Assembly: GCF_020531965.1 (NCBI RefSeq)
Contig: NZ_JAJAWH010000021.1
Span: 25,549-89,548, forward strand
Source of the DNA: Pseudorhizobium xiangyangii
GTDB taxonomy: Bacteria; Pseudomonadota; Alphaproteobacteria; Rhizobiales; Rhizobiaceae
Length of the DNA stretch: 64,000 nt
Direction of reading: 5' to 3'
This document shows, one piece after another, positions 9,453 through 18,725 of this stretch (its first letter is position 1; each line of letters starts with the position of its first letter). The position numbers and the translations under genes were made by a program. The notes under the pieces were generated by a model, which had not been told where the DNA came from, made no database searches, and saw only the letters and a program-made list of their open reading frames with translations.

Positions 9453-10141
9453 GCCAGGCAGCTGTGAAAATACTCGTTGTCGATGACGAACCTCCGATCC
9501 GCAAGCTTCTGGACGTCGGCCTTTCTTCACAGGACTTTGTGGTGGTCGGCGCATCGAATGCCAAGGTAGCCATGCAAATGCTTGCCGTGGAGAACCCCGA
9601 TCTCATTTTGCTCGACCTCGGACTGCCGGATATGAACGGGCATGAGTTGTTGGCCAAATGGCGCGCCGAGGGTACTTCCGTACCGATCGTCATTCTCTCC
9701 AGTCGCACAGACGAGGCAGGCATAGTCAAAGCGCTGGAACTGGGTGCGGATGACTACATGACGAAGCCGTTCGGGATGAATGAGCTGGTCGCACGCATTC
9801 GCGTCGCTCTTCGTCATCGCCTCCAGACACAAGGTGAAAAGCCTATTTTTCAGACCGGAGAGCTGCTCGTTGATCTTGTCAGACGGATCGTCAAGATCAA
9901 GGGAGAGGAAATAAAACTCACTCCCAAGGAGTACGACATCCTGAGACTGCTCGTTCAACACTCTGGGCGGGTGCTAACCCATCGCTTTCTGCTGGACAAC
10001 GTTTGGGGAGAAATCACCGATGTCCAGTATCTGAGAGTATACGTCCGTCAGTTGAGGCAAAAGATCGAGGAAAGCCCAGACCTTCCCCGTTATATCCTCA
10101 CGGAGACCGGCGTCGGATACCGGCTGGCCGAGGCGGACTGA
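9449..10141 (+). CDS. kdpE: KdpE-type OmpR-family response regulator
   Basis: This 230-residue partner of KdpD activates kdpFABC transcription in other bacteria. The receiver domain has the acidic pair VVDDEPP, phospho-acceptor D56 in LILLDLGLPD, and the conserved lysine in YMTKPFG. The C-terminal winged helix contains LTPKEYDILRLLVQHSGRVLTH and YLRVYVRQLRQKIE, ending TETGVGYRL as in KdpE. The start overlaps the kdpD stop by the ATGA junction. Nothing in the sequence appears degraded, so the two-component pair is probably still functional even though the upstream target operon is gone from this place. Confidence 0.95.
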   Translation: MSQAAVKILVVDDEPPIRKLLDVGLSSQDFVVVGASNAKVAMQMLAVENPDLILLDLGLPDMNGHELLAKWRAEGTSVPIVILSSRTDEAGIVKALELGADDYMTKPFGMNELVARIRVALRHRLQTQGEKPIFQTGELLVDLVRRIVKIKGEEIKLTPKEYDILRLLVQHSGRVLTHRFLLDNVWGEITDVQYLRVYVRQLRQKIEESPDLPRYILTETGVGYRLAEAD

Positions 10142-10232
10142 CGCAACCGCCTGACTTTCTTCGGAGCTGGCGCTGGCTGGCGTTTTCTCGGCCCGATCAG
10201 CGACGCCAAGCGCTCGGGAGTTCGCTTCAGGC

Positions 10233-10943
10233 TCAATCCGCGAAGAAGGCGCGGTTTTCGTCGGCAAGCTTCGGCAATGACGTCAATATCTCGCGAAGAT
10301 GAAGGTGCATGGCGGCTTCTGCGTCTGCCGGCGATCCTGCCTCGATGGCATCGACAATCTTCGCATGCTGGTCGATGATAACGACCAAGGGGGTCGCCTG
10401 CGGCAGCGACAGATAGCGGACGCGATCCATCTGGGCCTTCAGGCTGTCCAGAACCCGCCAGGCATCATCACATCCAACGCTTCCCGCAATCGCCTGATGA
10501 TAGCCTTCATCCAGGCGCAGGAATCCGGAGTGATCACCTTTAGCAGCAGCTATGCGCTGCTGTTCGATCACATCCCGAAGCTGTGCAATGCTTTCGGGCG
10601 AAGCTTGCAGTGCCGCTTTACGCACGACCGCAACCTCTATGGCCTCACGCAGGAACTGAGCGTTCTCGACCTCGTGCTTCGAGATCAGGCGCACAAAGGT
10701 TCCGCGCTGCGGACGAATTTCCACCAGTCCCGCCTCACCTAATTTGATGAAAGCTTCCCGGACCGGCTGGCGCGAGACACCAAGTTGGCCAGCAATTTCT
10801 GCCTCGGAGAGTGTGTCACCCGGGCGCAGATGCAACTGCACTATGGCGTTCCGCAACACCTGGTAGACCCGGCCACCCACACTGATCTGCCGGGCAAGCA
10901 TCGCGTCTGTCGGTAATGTCGTGAGCTTGAAGTTCGCTGCCAT
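10233..10943 (-). CDS. GntR-family (FadR/FCD subgroup) regulator of the adjacent uronate genes
   Basis: The protein has 236 residues with an N-terminal GntR winged helix (GDTLSEAEIAGQLGVSRQPVREAFIKLGEAGLV, seen in overlapping parts) and an all-helical FCD effector domain. The FCD metal-ligand pattern is visible as RLDEGYHQAI and the late histidines in MHLHLREI. It is transcribed divergently from a TRAP importer and mannonate dehydratase. A UxuR/ExuR-like role, repressing uronate genes until a uronate binds, is therefore the natural inference. The 75-base region between it and the TRAP gene carries a candidate operator. Confidence 0.88.
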   Translation of the reverse strand: MAANFKLTTLPTDAMLARQISVGGRVYQVLRNAIVQLHLRPGDTLSEAEIAGQLGVSRQPVREAFIKLGEAGLVEIRPQRGTFVRLISKHEVENAQFLREAIEVAVVRKAALQASPESIAQLRDVIEQQRIAAAKGDHSGFLRLDEGYHQAIAGSVGCDDAWRVLDSLKAQMDRVRYLSLPQATPLVVIIDQHAKIVDAIEAGSPADAEAAMHLHLREILTSLPKLADENRAFFAD

Positions 10944-10955
10944 ATTGACTCCTCT

Positions 10956-10971
10956 ATACTACCATACTAGT
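10956..10971. promoter_or_regulatory. Candidate GntR operator between the regulator and the TRAP operon
   Basis: Two copies of ATACTA separated by CC are followed by GT, so the second copy completes the palindrome ACTAGT. It lies 13 bases upstream of the regulator start, in the divergent intergenic region. GntR/FCD proteins often bind short dyads of this sort, so autoregulation plus control of the TRAP operon is plausible. No binding data are available. Confidence 0.35.
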
Positions 10972-11018
10972 CTTGCAAAGAGGCTGGAGGGCCGTATTGG
11001 TTTTTGGGAGGATTATCC

Positions 11019-11999
11019 ATGAATTTCATCTCGCTTTCTTCGCTCGCCGCTGTTGCGGTCAGCACCATCGCTTTTTCATCACCGGCACTGTCGGCAGATT
11101 ACACGCTTAGCATCAATACCGCGCTGACGGCTTCAGATCCCCTCTACAAGGGACTTGAAGCCTTCCGCGACAATGTCGCCACAGCATCCAAAGGCGCAGT
11201 CGAGGTCAAGCTGTTTCCGAACTCGCAGCTTGGCGCCGATGAGGACGTCCTTGAACAGGCACGCGCCGGTGCTCCGGTGGCGGTCATCGTTGATGGCGGG
11301 CGCCTGGCTGCATTCGTGAACGAGTTCGGCGTGCTCGGCGCGCCCTATCTTGCATCTGGTTATGACGGCATCCGCAAGGTCGTCGTCTCGGCCAAGTTCG
11401 AGGAATGGGTCAAAAAGCTGCACGACGCGTCAGGTCACCAGGTCCTGTCATTCAATTGGTGGCAGGGCGAGCGACACTTGTGGACCAACAAGGAAGTCAA
11501 CGTGCCTGCCGATCTCTCGGGTAATCGCATGAGAACCCCCGGCGCACCGGTCTGGGTGGAAACCGTCTCAGCAATGGGCGCCGTGCCAACACCGATGCCA
11601 TTTGCCGAGGTCTATTCTGCACTCGAGCAGCGAGTCATAGATTCCGTCGAAGCTCAGCTGCCAGCAGGCTTGGGAGCCAATCTTCCCGAAGTGACCAAGG
11701 TGTTGACCAAGACGGGTCACATCAACCTCATAACCGGCCTGGTCACCTCTGGCCCCTGGTTCGATAGCTTGCCCGCCGAATTGCAGACTATGCTGCGGGA
11801 TGAAGCGCTCAAGGCCGGCGACATCGCATCCTACGGAACGCAGGATTCCTTGACGAAGATCGAGGCCGATCTTGTCGCTGCCGGGATGACCGTCAACAAT
11901 GTTGACCTGGCACCCTTCCAGGAAGCCACCGCAGGTGTCTACGACAAGCTAGGCTACAGCGCCTTGCGCGACGAACTGCAGGCCATCACCAGCAAGTAA
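11019..11999 (+). CDS. TRAP transporter solute-binding protein (DctP family)
   Basis: This periplasmic binding protein of about 326 residues belongs to a tripartite ATP-independent importer. The start follows GGGAGGA; a TTG 15 bases upstream overlaps that ribosome site and was rejected. A Sec signal peptide is clear, ending in SSPALSAD. The mature part shows the DctP pattern ASDPLYKGLEAFRDNV, KLFPNSQLGADEDVLEQ, and NRMRTPGAPVWVETVSAMGA, where the arginine normally binds the substrate carboxylate. It is followed by PMPFAEVYSALEQRVIDSVE. With mannonate dehydratase downstream, glucuronate or galacturonate is the likely ligand. Confidence 0.93.
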   Translation: MNFISLSSLAAVAVSTIAFSSPALSADYTLSINTALTASDPLYKGLEAFRDNVATASKGAVEVKLFPNSQLGADEDVLEQARAGAPVAVIVDGGRLAAFVNEFGVLGAPYLASGYDGIRKVVVSAKFEEWVKKLHDASGHQVLSFNWWQGERHLWTNKEVNVPADLSGNRMRTPGAPVWVETVSAMGAVPTPMPFAEVYSALEQRVIDSVEAQLPAGLGANLPEVTKVLTKTGHINLITGLVTSGPWFDSLPAELQTMLRDEALKAGDIASYGTQDSLTKIEADLVAAGMTVNNVDLAPFQEATAGVYDKLGYSALRDELQAITSK

Positions 12000-12008
12000 A
12001 GTCATGAC

Positions 12009-12029
12009 GCGGGCCCATAGTGGGCCCGC
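12009..12029 (+). other. Perfect hairpin between the TRAP binding-protein and small-permease genes
   Basis: A nine-base stem GCGGGCCCA pairs perfectly with TGGGCCCGC around a three-base loop, ten bases after the binding-protein stop. No T-run follows. Such stem-loops commonly protect the abundant binding-protein mRNA from 3' decay and lower expression of the membrane genes. Here this role is inferred from position. Confidence 0.6.
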
Positions 12030-12044
12030 CACATCGGGGACACT

Positions 12045-12566
12045 ATGTTCAAGCGTTTGGTTCAACTTGAGCTGGCGATCTGCGTCGCTCTGCTCGGCGG
12101 CATCACCGGCCTCGTCTTCATCGCCGCCATCATGCGTTTCTTTGGCCACCCGCTCATCTGGTCGGTGGACATGGCGCAGCTGCTCTTCATCTGGCTTTGC
12201 TTCATTGGCTCGAACAAGGCAATGCGGGAGAAGTCGCATCTCGGTATGGAGGTGCTCGTATCGCGTCTCGGGTACCAGCGCCGCTTCTGGCTTGAAGTCG
12301 CGTGCGCCATTGTCATTATCGCCTTCCTGGCCGTTCTCGCCGTCGAGGGGTGGAACCTCACCTGGCTGAACCGCGAGCGGACCTTCGGTGACAGTACCCT
12401 TTCCTATTCCTGGGTTACGGTTGCCGTGCCGGTCGGCTGCCTGATGTTGGGCTCCACCCTGGTCTACAACATGGTGCGAGCTTTCCGTGGGCGGCAACAG
12501 GAGCTGCTGATCTATAACCGCACGCAGGCGGAAATCGAAGCCTCTGCGCCAACGCTGGAGCTTTGA
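12045..12566 (+). CDS. TRAP transporter small permease (DctQ family)
   Basis: The protein has 173 residues with four predicted membrane segments, beginning LVQLELAICVALLGGI. It carries the DctQ pattern FFGHPLIWSVDMAQLLFIWLC followed by NKAMREKSHLGMEVL. It forms the TRAP membrane complex with the large permease that follows. Its stop lies only two bases before the chosen start of that gene. A third to fourth helix region with TVAVPVGCLMLGSTLVYN is normal for the family. There is nothing odd in length or motifs. Confidence 0.93.
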   Translation: MFKRLVQLELAICVALLGGITGLVFIAAIMRFFGHPLIWSVDMAQLLFIWLCFIGSNKAMREKSHLGMEVLVSRLGYQRRFWLEVACAIVIIAFLAVLAVEGWNLTWLNRERTFGDSTLSYSWVTVAVPVGCLMLGSTLVYNMVRAFRGRQQELLIYNRTQAEIEASAPTLEL

Positions 12567-12568
12567 TC

Positions 12569-13849
12569 ATGCTGTTGATTACGATTATCTTCGTCGTCCT
12601 GATGGTCGTCGGCATGCCTGTCGCCTTTGCGACGGGCATAGCAGGCTTCATCTTCTTCATGACAACCGCCGGCATGCCGATGTCGATCGGCGTGCAGAAG
12701 ATCGCATCTATGAGCCAGAGTTTTCCGCTGCTGGCCGTTCCATTCTTCGTGCTTGCGGGTCACCTGATGAACGCGAGCGGCATCACTTCGCGCCTGCTCA
12801 AGGTGGCGCTTATTTCTGTCGGCTGGATGTCGGGTGGGCTCGCGCAGGTGGCGATTGTGCTCTCGACGCTGATGGGCGGCGTTTCTGGTTCCGCCGTGGC
12901 TGATGCGGCCATGGAAGCACGTATCCTCGGCCCCACAATGGTAGCCAAGGGCTACGGCAAAGGCTTTTCGGCCGCAGCAATCGCCGTCGGTTCCCTCATC
13001 ACTGCCACGATCCCGCCGTCGATCGGCCTGATCCTTTACGGCTTCGTCGGCAACGTCTCGATCGGCCGGCTGTTTCTGGCCGGCATCATACCAGGCTTCC
13101 TGATGATGGCAGTCCTGATGCTGACCACCTACCTGATCGCCAAAAAGCGGAAATATGTGGTTGCCGACAGCACGCGTCCAACGTTGCGGGCCCTTGGGAC
13201 TGCATGCTGGGAGGCGAAATGGGCATTGCTGTTTCCCGTCGCGCTCGTTCTGGCAATCCGCGGCGGCTTGTTTACACCTTCCGAGGTGGGCTCGGCCGCT
13301 GTCGTCTATGCTCTGGTCATCGGCTTCCTTGCCCATCGCGAACTGACCCTCGAAGAGGTTTGGAAGAGCTTTGGGCAGGCGACGTCAGACGTCGGGTTGA
13401 TCATGCTCATTATCTTGATGAGCGGCATGGTGGGCTATGCCACCATCTACATGCAGGTTCCTCAGGAGCTTGCAGGCTGGATGCTGGCCGGAATAACTGA
13501 TCCCAACATGATCGTACTGGTCATTCTGGTATTCCTGCTGATCGCAGGCCTTGCACTCGATAGTACCGTCATGGTCTTGCTGCTGACCCCGATCTTCGTG
13601 CCGATTATCGTGCAGGTGGGGATGGACCCTGTTCATTTCGGCATCCTGATGATGTCGATCGTCACTCTGGGCGGCATGACATGGCCGAGTGGATCGGCCA
13701 TGTTCGCGGTATGCTCGCTGATGAACGTATCGATTGAGGAATACTCCATCGAGTCGATCCCCTTCATCGCGGCAATTGTCGCCCTCATCGCCGCGCTGCT
13801 CTTCATGCCCGGCCTGGTGTTGTGGCTTCCAAATCTAGCCTTTGGTTGA
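12569..13849 (+). CDS. TRAP transporter large permease (DctM family)
   Basis: The protein has about 426 residues and a dozen membrane segments and is the transport channel of the TRAP system, driven by an ion gradient. Hallmarks are VGMPVAFATGIAGFIFF, QSFPLLAVPFFVLAGHLMN, LMGGVSGSAVADAAMEARILGP and ATIPPSIGLILYG. The ATG was preferred over a TTG six bases upstream because GGAG lies eight bases before it. The gene ends just before mannonate dehydratase, so transporter and catabolic enzyme are co-transcribed. Confidence 0.94.
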   Translation: MLLITIIFVVLMVVGMPVAFATGIAGFIFFMTTAGMPMSIGVQKIASMSQSFPLLAVPFFVLAGHLMNASGITSRLLKVALISVGWMSGGLAQVAIVLSTLMGGVSGSAVADAAMEARILGPTMVAKGYGKGFSAAAIAVGSLITATIPPSIGLILYGFVGNVSIGRLFLAGIIPGFLMMAVLMLTTYLIAKKRKYVVADSTRPTLRALGTACWEAKWALLFPVALVLAIRGGLFTPSEVGSAAVVYALVIGFLAHRELTLEEVWKSFGQATSDVGLIMLIILMSGMVGYATIYMQVPQELAGWMLAGITDPNMIVLVILVFLLIAGLALDSTVMVLLLTPIFVPIIVQVGMDPVHFGILMMSIVTLGGMTWPSGSAMFAVCSLMNVSIEEYSIESIPFIAAIVALIAALLFMPGLVLWLPNLAFG

Positions 13850-13858
13850 GGTGTCAGC

Positions 13859-15073
13859 ATGAGACAGACATGGCGGTGGTTCGGGCCTGTGGACAAGGTC
13901 ACGATTGCAGACGCACATCAGGCAGGTGCCGAGGGTATCGTCTCCGCACTGCACCACGTTCCGTATGGCGATGTCTGGACGGAACATGAAATCGCACGGC
14001 GCCAGAGGGAGATCGCCACTGACGCCTGCGGGCAGCCGACAACGCTTGCCTGGGAAGTCGTCGAGAGCCTGCCTGTGTCCGAGGAAATTAAAACCCAGAC
14101 TGGCCGATGGCGCGAGCACATCGCCAACTATGTCACGTCGATGGAAAACCTGGCAGAGGCCGGAATCAAGGTAATCTGCTATAATTTCATGCCCGTCCTG
14201 GATTGGACAAGGACAGATCTTGCCTGGCGCCTGCCGCACGGCGGCACGACAATGCGTTTCGATCTGGTTGATTTCGTCGCATACGATCTTCTCATCCTGA
14301 AGCGGCACGATGCCGCTTCGGATTACACCACGGACATATGCCGACAGGCACGAGAACGCTTTGCCGAAATGACGGACGAACGACGCCTGCAGTTGTCGCG
14401 CAATGTCAACGCGGGGTTGCCGGGAGCAGCCCAGCAGCCGTCCCTTGATAACCTGAAGCAACAACTCGCCCGGTATAGCGAGATCAATGCAGATCAGTTG
14501 CGCCGACACTTGATAGATTTCCTGGAGCAGGTCGTGCCACATGCGGAGCGCCTGGGGCTGAGGCTATGCTGCCATCCTGATGATCCGCCATTCCCGCTGC
14601 TGGGCCTTCCGCGGATCATGTCGACCGAAGCGGATTATAAAACGCTGCTTGATGCCGTTCCGAGCCTTTCCCATGGAGTGACGTTCTGCACGGGCTCCTT
14701 AGGGGCCAGGGCGGACAATGATCTGCCGGGAATGATTGGTCGGCTCGGGCCGTGGATCCACTTCGCACATCTTCGCAACGTCAAGCGGGAAACGGACGGT
14801 CTCCCTTGCTCCTTCTTTGAGGATGAGCACCTTAAGGGAGATACCGACATGGTCGCCGTAATGGCCGCCCTGTTGCGCGAGGAACGCCGCCGCCGCGCTG
14901 AGGGACGCGCCGACGCCGTCATTCCGTTCCGCCCAGACCACGGGCAGGATATCCTCAATGATCTGGACCGAGGCGCACAACCCGGGTACCCGGCGATCGG
15001 TCGATTAAAGGGCTTGGCAGAACTGCGGGGTGTAGCCGCGGGATTGCTGTTTCAAGCCGGCGAACGACCATAA
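13859..15073 (+). CDS. uxuA: Mannonate dehydratase
   Basis: The 404-residue UxuA enzyme dehydrates D-mannonate to 2-keto-3-deoxygluconate in glucuronate breakdown. It starts MRQTWRWFGPVDKVTIAD, followed by GIVSALHHVPYGDVW, and has VICYNFMPVLDWTRTDL, LCCHPDDPPFPLLGLPRI, FCTGSLGA and HFAHLRNVKRE, which include the metal-binding histidines and cysteine of the family. The C-terminal PFRPDHGQDILND is also diagnostic. Length is normal. No uxuB, uxaC or kdgK is adjacent, so the remaining steps must be encoded elsewhere. Confidence 0.96.
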   Translation: MRQTWRWFGPVDKVTIADAHQAGAEGIVSALHHVPYGDVWTEHEIARRQREIATDACGQPTTLAWEVVESLPVSEEIKTQTGRWREHIANYVTSMENLAEAGIKVICYNFMPVLDWTRTDLAWRLPHGGTTMRFDLVDFVAYDLLILKRHDAASDYTTDICRQARERFAEMTDERRLQLSRNVNAGLPGAAQQPSLDNLKQQLARYSEINADQLRRHLIDFLEQVVPHAERLGLRLCCHPDDPPFPLLGLPRIMSTEADYKTLLDAVPSLSHGVTFCTGSLGARADNDLPGMIGRLGPWIHFAHLRNVKRETDGLPCSFFEDEHLKGDTDMVAVMAALLREERRRRAEGRADAVIPFRPDHGQDILNDLDRGAQPGYPAIGRLKGLAELRGVAAGLLFQAGERP

Positions 15074-15074
15074 G

Positions 15075-15100
15075 CTGCACCGCCTTCCTTCCTGGTGCAG
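15075..15100. terminator. Possible bidirectional terminator between convergent uxuA and tcuB
   Basis: A seven-base stem CTGCACC pairs perfectly with GGTGCAG across a 12-base loop, just after the uxuA stop and before the end of the opposing tcuB gene. There is no U-tract on either side, so intrinsic termination would be weak. The convergent position is the main support. Confidence 0.4.
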
Positions 15101-15127
15101 AGGACGACCGGGCCCGCGCTTTTGCGC

Positions 15128-16294
15128 TCAATCGCTGCCCGCCTGCACGGGATTCGGCCTTCGCTTTTCGATCGCATGCTTGAGAAGCGCGGCGCAGCGG
15201 AAGATCCCGTGGGCGAACTTGCCGTACGGCAGCGTGAGGAAAAGTCCCATCACAAACCCCAGGTGGACAGCCAGCAACAGCGGCATCCACGATGTCTCCC
15301 GCCAGGCAAGCAGCGCCAGTCCCGTCAAGCTGATGAAGAACAGAAGCGCAATGAAGCCGCGATCCATGCTCTTCTGCCGCTCGTCGACCTGCAGGTCGTT
15401 GCGGCGCATGTTCAGCCAGAACAGACCTGCCGGACCAATGATGAGCCCGATGCCGCCCGCAGTGCCAAGCAGCACGGGCAGGCCGAAAACCGGATACGGC
15501 GCCTCCATTGCGAAAAGATAGTGGTACAGCGTCGCGACCGACGTGGAGGCGAAGCAGAGCATGAAACCGTAGAACGTGAAGTGGTGAAAGCGTCGCCGCC
15601 AGAGGGTGAAGGCATCATCTTCGTTGTTGCATCCGTCCCCATGCCCGCCGCCCAGATACTGCAGCGTAAGCGCCGACTTGGCCGCCTCTCCGACGGCATC
15701 CTGCAACGGGATGGGTGCTCCCGGTTCGGAGATCTGTCGCCAAAAGCGGACAACCCCAATCGCAAGAGCGACGACTGACCAGCCAAAAGCGGCGCCAAAT
15801 GTCACGGCGAGTACGTTGTGCGGGAAAATCGCGTAGAACTCCCCCTCCAGTCCGTCGATGAAAAGGCTGCCCTTGATCATGATCGTCGCGATCAGAAACG
15901 CCGCCACACCCAGGCTGACCGCCATTGCGACGGCGAAGCCGTTACGGCGGTAGATCTCACCGAAAGCTCTGGGGAACGCATACTCGATGTAAGTGTCGCG
16001 TCTCACCCGCGCCAGCGTCTTGGGCAGGTTTACTCCAAACTCATGCGGTGGCGCGTACTGACAGGCGTAGAGGCAGGCGGAACAGTTGTGGCAGAGGTTC
16101 GCCAAGTAGTGGGCATCGGCCTCGTTGAAGTCGAGCCTCCTCGTCATCGCAGGGAAGACCGCGCAGAAGCTCTCGCAATACCTGCAGGCGTTGCAGATGT
16201 GCAGGAGGCGGTCTACTTCAGCCACATTGGCATCGAGTTCGCGTTCGGCCTTACCAGCGAGATCCATCAGATTATCGAGGACGGCCATGCTCAT
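15128..16294 (-). CDS. tcuB: Tricarballylate utilisation protein TcuB (Fe-S membrane electron-transfer protein)
   Basis: TcuB is thought to reoxidise the reduced FAD of TcuA and pass electrons to the membrane quinone pool. The protein has 388 residues. The N-terminal region has two cysteine clusters, [15 protein letters not shown] and [16 protein letters not shown], typical of 4Fe-4S centres. The C-terminal two thirds carry several membrane helices with histidines suitable for heme, for example around [17 protein letters not shown]. The start overlaps the tcuA stop, giving coupled translation. Confidence 0.93.
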   Translation of the reverse strand: MSMAVLDNLMDLAGKAERELDANVAEVDRLLHICNACRYCESFCAVFPAMTRRLDFNEADAHYLANLCHNCSACLYACQYAPPHEFGVNLPKTLARVRRDTYIEYAFPRAFGEIYRRNGFAVAMAVSLGVAAFLIATIMIKGSLFIDGLEGEFYAIFPHNVLAVTFGAAFGWSVVALAIGVVRFWRQISEPGAPIPLQDAVGEAAKSALTLQYLGGGHGDGCNNEDDAFTLWRRRFHHFTFYGFMLCFASTSVATLYHYLFAMEAPYPVFGLPVLLGTAGGIGLIIGPAGLFWLNMRRNDLQVDERQKSMDRGFIALLFFISLTGLALLAWRETSWMPLLLAVHLGFVMGLFLTLPYGKFAHGIFRCAALLKHAIEKRRPNPVQAGSD

Positions 16295-17706
16295 TTACTC
16301 CTGATATCTTGCATGTTGCGGGCGGCCGCTGCCGCGCCCGTTCCGGCGATGCGGCCGAACGCCGTGCCGATGCTCATGCCCACGCCTGCGGTGTAGCCCT
16401 TGCCGAGGACGTTACCCGCCATCATCTCCCCGGCGACGAAGAGGTTCGGGCTTGGACGATCCCCAAAGCGCACTGCGGCGGTGTCGTCAACCTTGAGAGA
16501 GAGGTACGTAAATGTGATGCCTGGTCGGAGAGCGTAGCCGTAGAACGGTGGCTTATCGATCCGTTGCGCCCAGTGTGTCTTGGCGGGAGCGAGGCCATCT
16601 GTCCGACAGTCGTCGAGGACTGTGTGGTCGAAGATACCCGGCTGACAAGCTGCGTTGTAGTCGTTGAGGCTCTGCATGAAGGCGTCCACAGGCAGTTCCA
16701 GCTTCGCTGCCAGTTCCGGGAGGCTGTCGGCCACAACGCCTGGAAACACCGGCGGCATGAACCGTCCTGTAACCTTGCTGTCTATGATCGAATAGCCTAT
16801 CTGGCCGGGCTGCTGTGCCACAAGGCGACCCCAGATCGCATAGCGTTTGGGCCAGAAGTCCTCGCCCTCGTCGTAGAAACGCTCACCCTGCCTGTTCACC
16901 ACGACCCCCAGGGAGACACAGTCGATGCGCGTACAGATGCCGCCGTCATAGAGAGGCGCCCTCGCATCGATGGCCACGCAGTGACCCTGGGAGGGATCGC
17001 CCATGGTGTCGGCGCCGGCCCCCATCATGTACTTGAGCAGCACGCCTTGGTTGAAGCGGGTGCCGCGGACCAGGAAGTTGTCGGCAGGCCATTCACCCCT
17101 CTCGTTGCGTCCCCAGGCCTCGCGCAACCACTCTCGATTGGATTCAAAGCCACCCGCTGCGAGCACACCCGCCCTTGCGGTTATTCTCTCACCGGATTCA
17201 GTGACCACACCAACAAACCGGTCGCCTTCAAGGATGATCTCAGCCACGGGCGTATCGTATCGCACCTTCACGCCGAGCCCCTCGGCACTGCGGTAGTACG
17301 CGTTGACGAGCGCCTTGCCTCCACCCATGAAGAACGCGTTGGTGCGGGCGACGTGCAATGCGCCGGAGAGCGGCGGCTGGAAACGAACACCGTGCTTGCG
17401 CATCCAGTCGCGGCAGGTGGAGGACGCCCGTATAACCAGCCGCGCCAGATGCTCGTCCGTCTCCCCGCCTGTGACCTTGAGCAGGTCCTGCCAGAATTCC
17501 TCCTCTGGATATGCCTCGATGAGGACGTCCTGCGGTGCGTCGTGCATACATCTGAGGTTTCGGGTGTGCTGGGAGTTCCCTCCCCGCCATTCCTTGGGAG
17601 ATGCTTCGAGCATCAGGACCGACGCGCCTGCCTCCCTTGCCATGAGAGCCGCGCACAAAGCCGCATTGCCGCCTCCGACGATCAGAACGTCGATCAATAT
17701 TCTCAC
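16291..17706 (-). CDS. tcuA: FAD-dependent tricarballylate dehydrogenase TcuA
   Basis: The flavoprotein oxidises tricarballylate to cis-aconitate. The dinucleotide fold is at the very N-terminus, [37 protein letters not shown] and the late [22 protein letters not shown]-type segment (written here in part) are characteristic of TcuA. The GTG start given has its ribosome site GGGAG almost touching it. A TTG three codons downstream has ideal spacing and may be the true start. It lies 71 bases after tcuR on the same strand, with a dyad that fits a LysR operator upstream. Length, about 470, is normal. Confidence 0.92.
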   Translation of the reverse strand: MRILIDVLIVGGGNAALCAALMAREAGASVLMLEASPKEWRGGNSQHTRNLRCMHDAPQDVLIEAYPEEEFWQDLLKVTGGETDEHLARLVIRASSTCRDWMRKHGVRFQPPLSGALHVARTNAFFMGGGKALVNAYYRSAEGLGVKVRYDTPVAEIILEGDRFVGVVTESGERITARAGVLAAGGFESNREWLREAWGRNERGEWPADNFLVRGTRFNQGVLLKYMMGAGADTMGDPSQGHCVAIDARAPLYDGGICTRIDCVSLGVVVNRQGERFYDEGEDFWPKRYAIWGRLVAQQPGQIGYSIIDSKVTGRFMPPVFPGVVADSLPELAAKLELPVDAFMQSLNDYNAACQPGIFDHTVLDDCRTDGLAPAKTHWAQRIDKPPFYGYALRPGITFTYLSLKVDDTAAVRFGDRPSPNLFVAGEMMAGNVLGKGYTAGVGMSIGTAFGRIAGTGAAAAARNMQDIRSK

Positions 17707-17775
17707 TCCCTACCGATGTCGGAACACCTCTAGGAAAATCATGTGAGCCAGACCATCAAGCATCCATGAAGGACA

Positions 17776-17792
17776 CTTCACGAATCGTGAAG
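17776..17792. promoter_or_regulatory. Candidate TcuR operator overlapping the 3' end of tcuR
   Basis: The perfect palindrome has eight-base arms CTTCACGA and TCGTGAAG around one A. Within it, TCACGAATCGTGA satisfies the LysR rule T-N11-A with dyad symmetry. It overlaps the last codons of tcuR and lies about 70 bases upstream of the tcuA start, a normal activator position. Confidence 0.55.
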
Positions 17793-18725
17793 GGCCGCGC
17801 CTAACCACCTGCCCTCGAGGACCAAACTCGCCACGACCTTGCGCAGCTGCGCCCGTAGAGCGAGTGCCGCCGGCGAAAGCTCGTGCTCAGGAAGGCTCGC
17901 CAGCAGGTTCATCCGGTGAACGCCGGGGTCGGATATCGGACGAACGTCCAGTCCCTCCACCGAGGTGCGGGCCAGCGCCGCTCCAGGCTGGATAGTGTAG
18001 CCTAGCCCTTCTGCGACAGCCTCCATGATGACCGCCAGAGAATCAATTTCCATTGCAATGTTCGGACTGACCTTCGCGGCTGCAAAAGAACGGTCCAGAC
18101 TGGATCGCAACCCATGGCCACGGCTGGGAAGGATGAGGGGCCGCGACGCGGCCTCGGCAAGGCACACGGCGCTTTGATCCCGGCTCGTTGGGCAGGCTTT
18201 CTCCGCGTCCGATGGATAGCCGATCAGGAACAGGCTTTCGTCGAGCAACGGGATTGCCTCGCCACGGGCAAACGTGACCGACTCGGCGTTGAACAGGACT
18301 GCGAGATCAATCTGTCGCGTCTTGAGCATATCGGCCAGATGACCTGACATGCCTTCGACGAGTTGCAGACGGATACTCGGATAACGCCGCGCCATCGCCT
18401 TGATAAGCGGCAAAGCCAGGATGGAAGATGTCGTGGGCGCAAGGCCCAGGGAAACCACTCCCGACAGGCGGGCACCCTGCGCGGATGAAGCGGCGGCTTC
18501 TATATTTCTGAGTGCAAGGGTCGCATGGCGGCAGAAGGCTGCCCCTGCCTCGGTGGGGGTAACGCCCGATGCCCCTCGGACCAGAAGCCGTGTGGAAAGC
18601 TCACTTTCAAGCCGACTGATCTGCTGACTCAAAGCAGAGGTCGCCATGCCCAGTTCGGCTGCGGCCTTCCCTATGCTTCCCAACTGGACGGCCGTCACCA
18701 GGTACTTGAGCTGTCTGAGTTCCAT
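17778..18725 (-). CDS. tcuR: LysR-family regulator, probable TcuR
   Basis: This 315-residue LysR regulator begins MELRQLKYLVTAVQLGSIGKAAAELG. It has the helix-turn-helix ATSALSQQISRLESELSTRLLVR and a C-terminal periplasmic-binding-fold effector domain. In known tcu operons TcuR activates the genes in response to tricarballylate, and the gene order tcuR-tcuA-tcuB is kept here. The usual fourth gene, the transporter tcuC, is absent from both sides. A dyad at the gene's own 3' end may be its binding site for tcuAB. Confidence 0.85.
   Translation of the reverse strand: MELRQLKYLVTAVQLGSIGKAAAELGMATSALSQQISRLESELSTRLLVRGASGVTPTEAGAAFCRHATLALRNIEAAASSAQGARLSGVVSLGLAPTTSSILALPLIKAMARRYPSIRLQLVEGMSGHLADMLKTRQIDLAVLFNAESVTFARGEAIPLLDESLFLIGYPSDAEKACPTSRDQSAVCLAEAASRPLILPSRGHGLRSSLDRSFAAAKVSPNIAMEIDSLAVIMEAVAEGLGYTIQPGAALARTSVEGLDVRPISDPGVHRMNLLASLPEHELSPAALALRAQLRKVVASLVLEGRWLGAALHDS

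Noticed and set aside
16309-17733. Long open frame on the plus strand opposite tcuA
   Set aside because: It mirrors the codons of tcuA, has no recognisable domain and no ribosome site, and tcuA is a clear family member.
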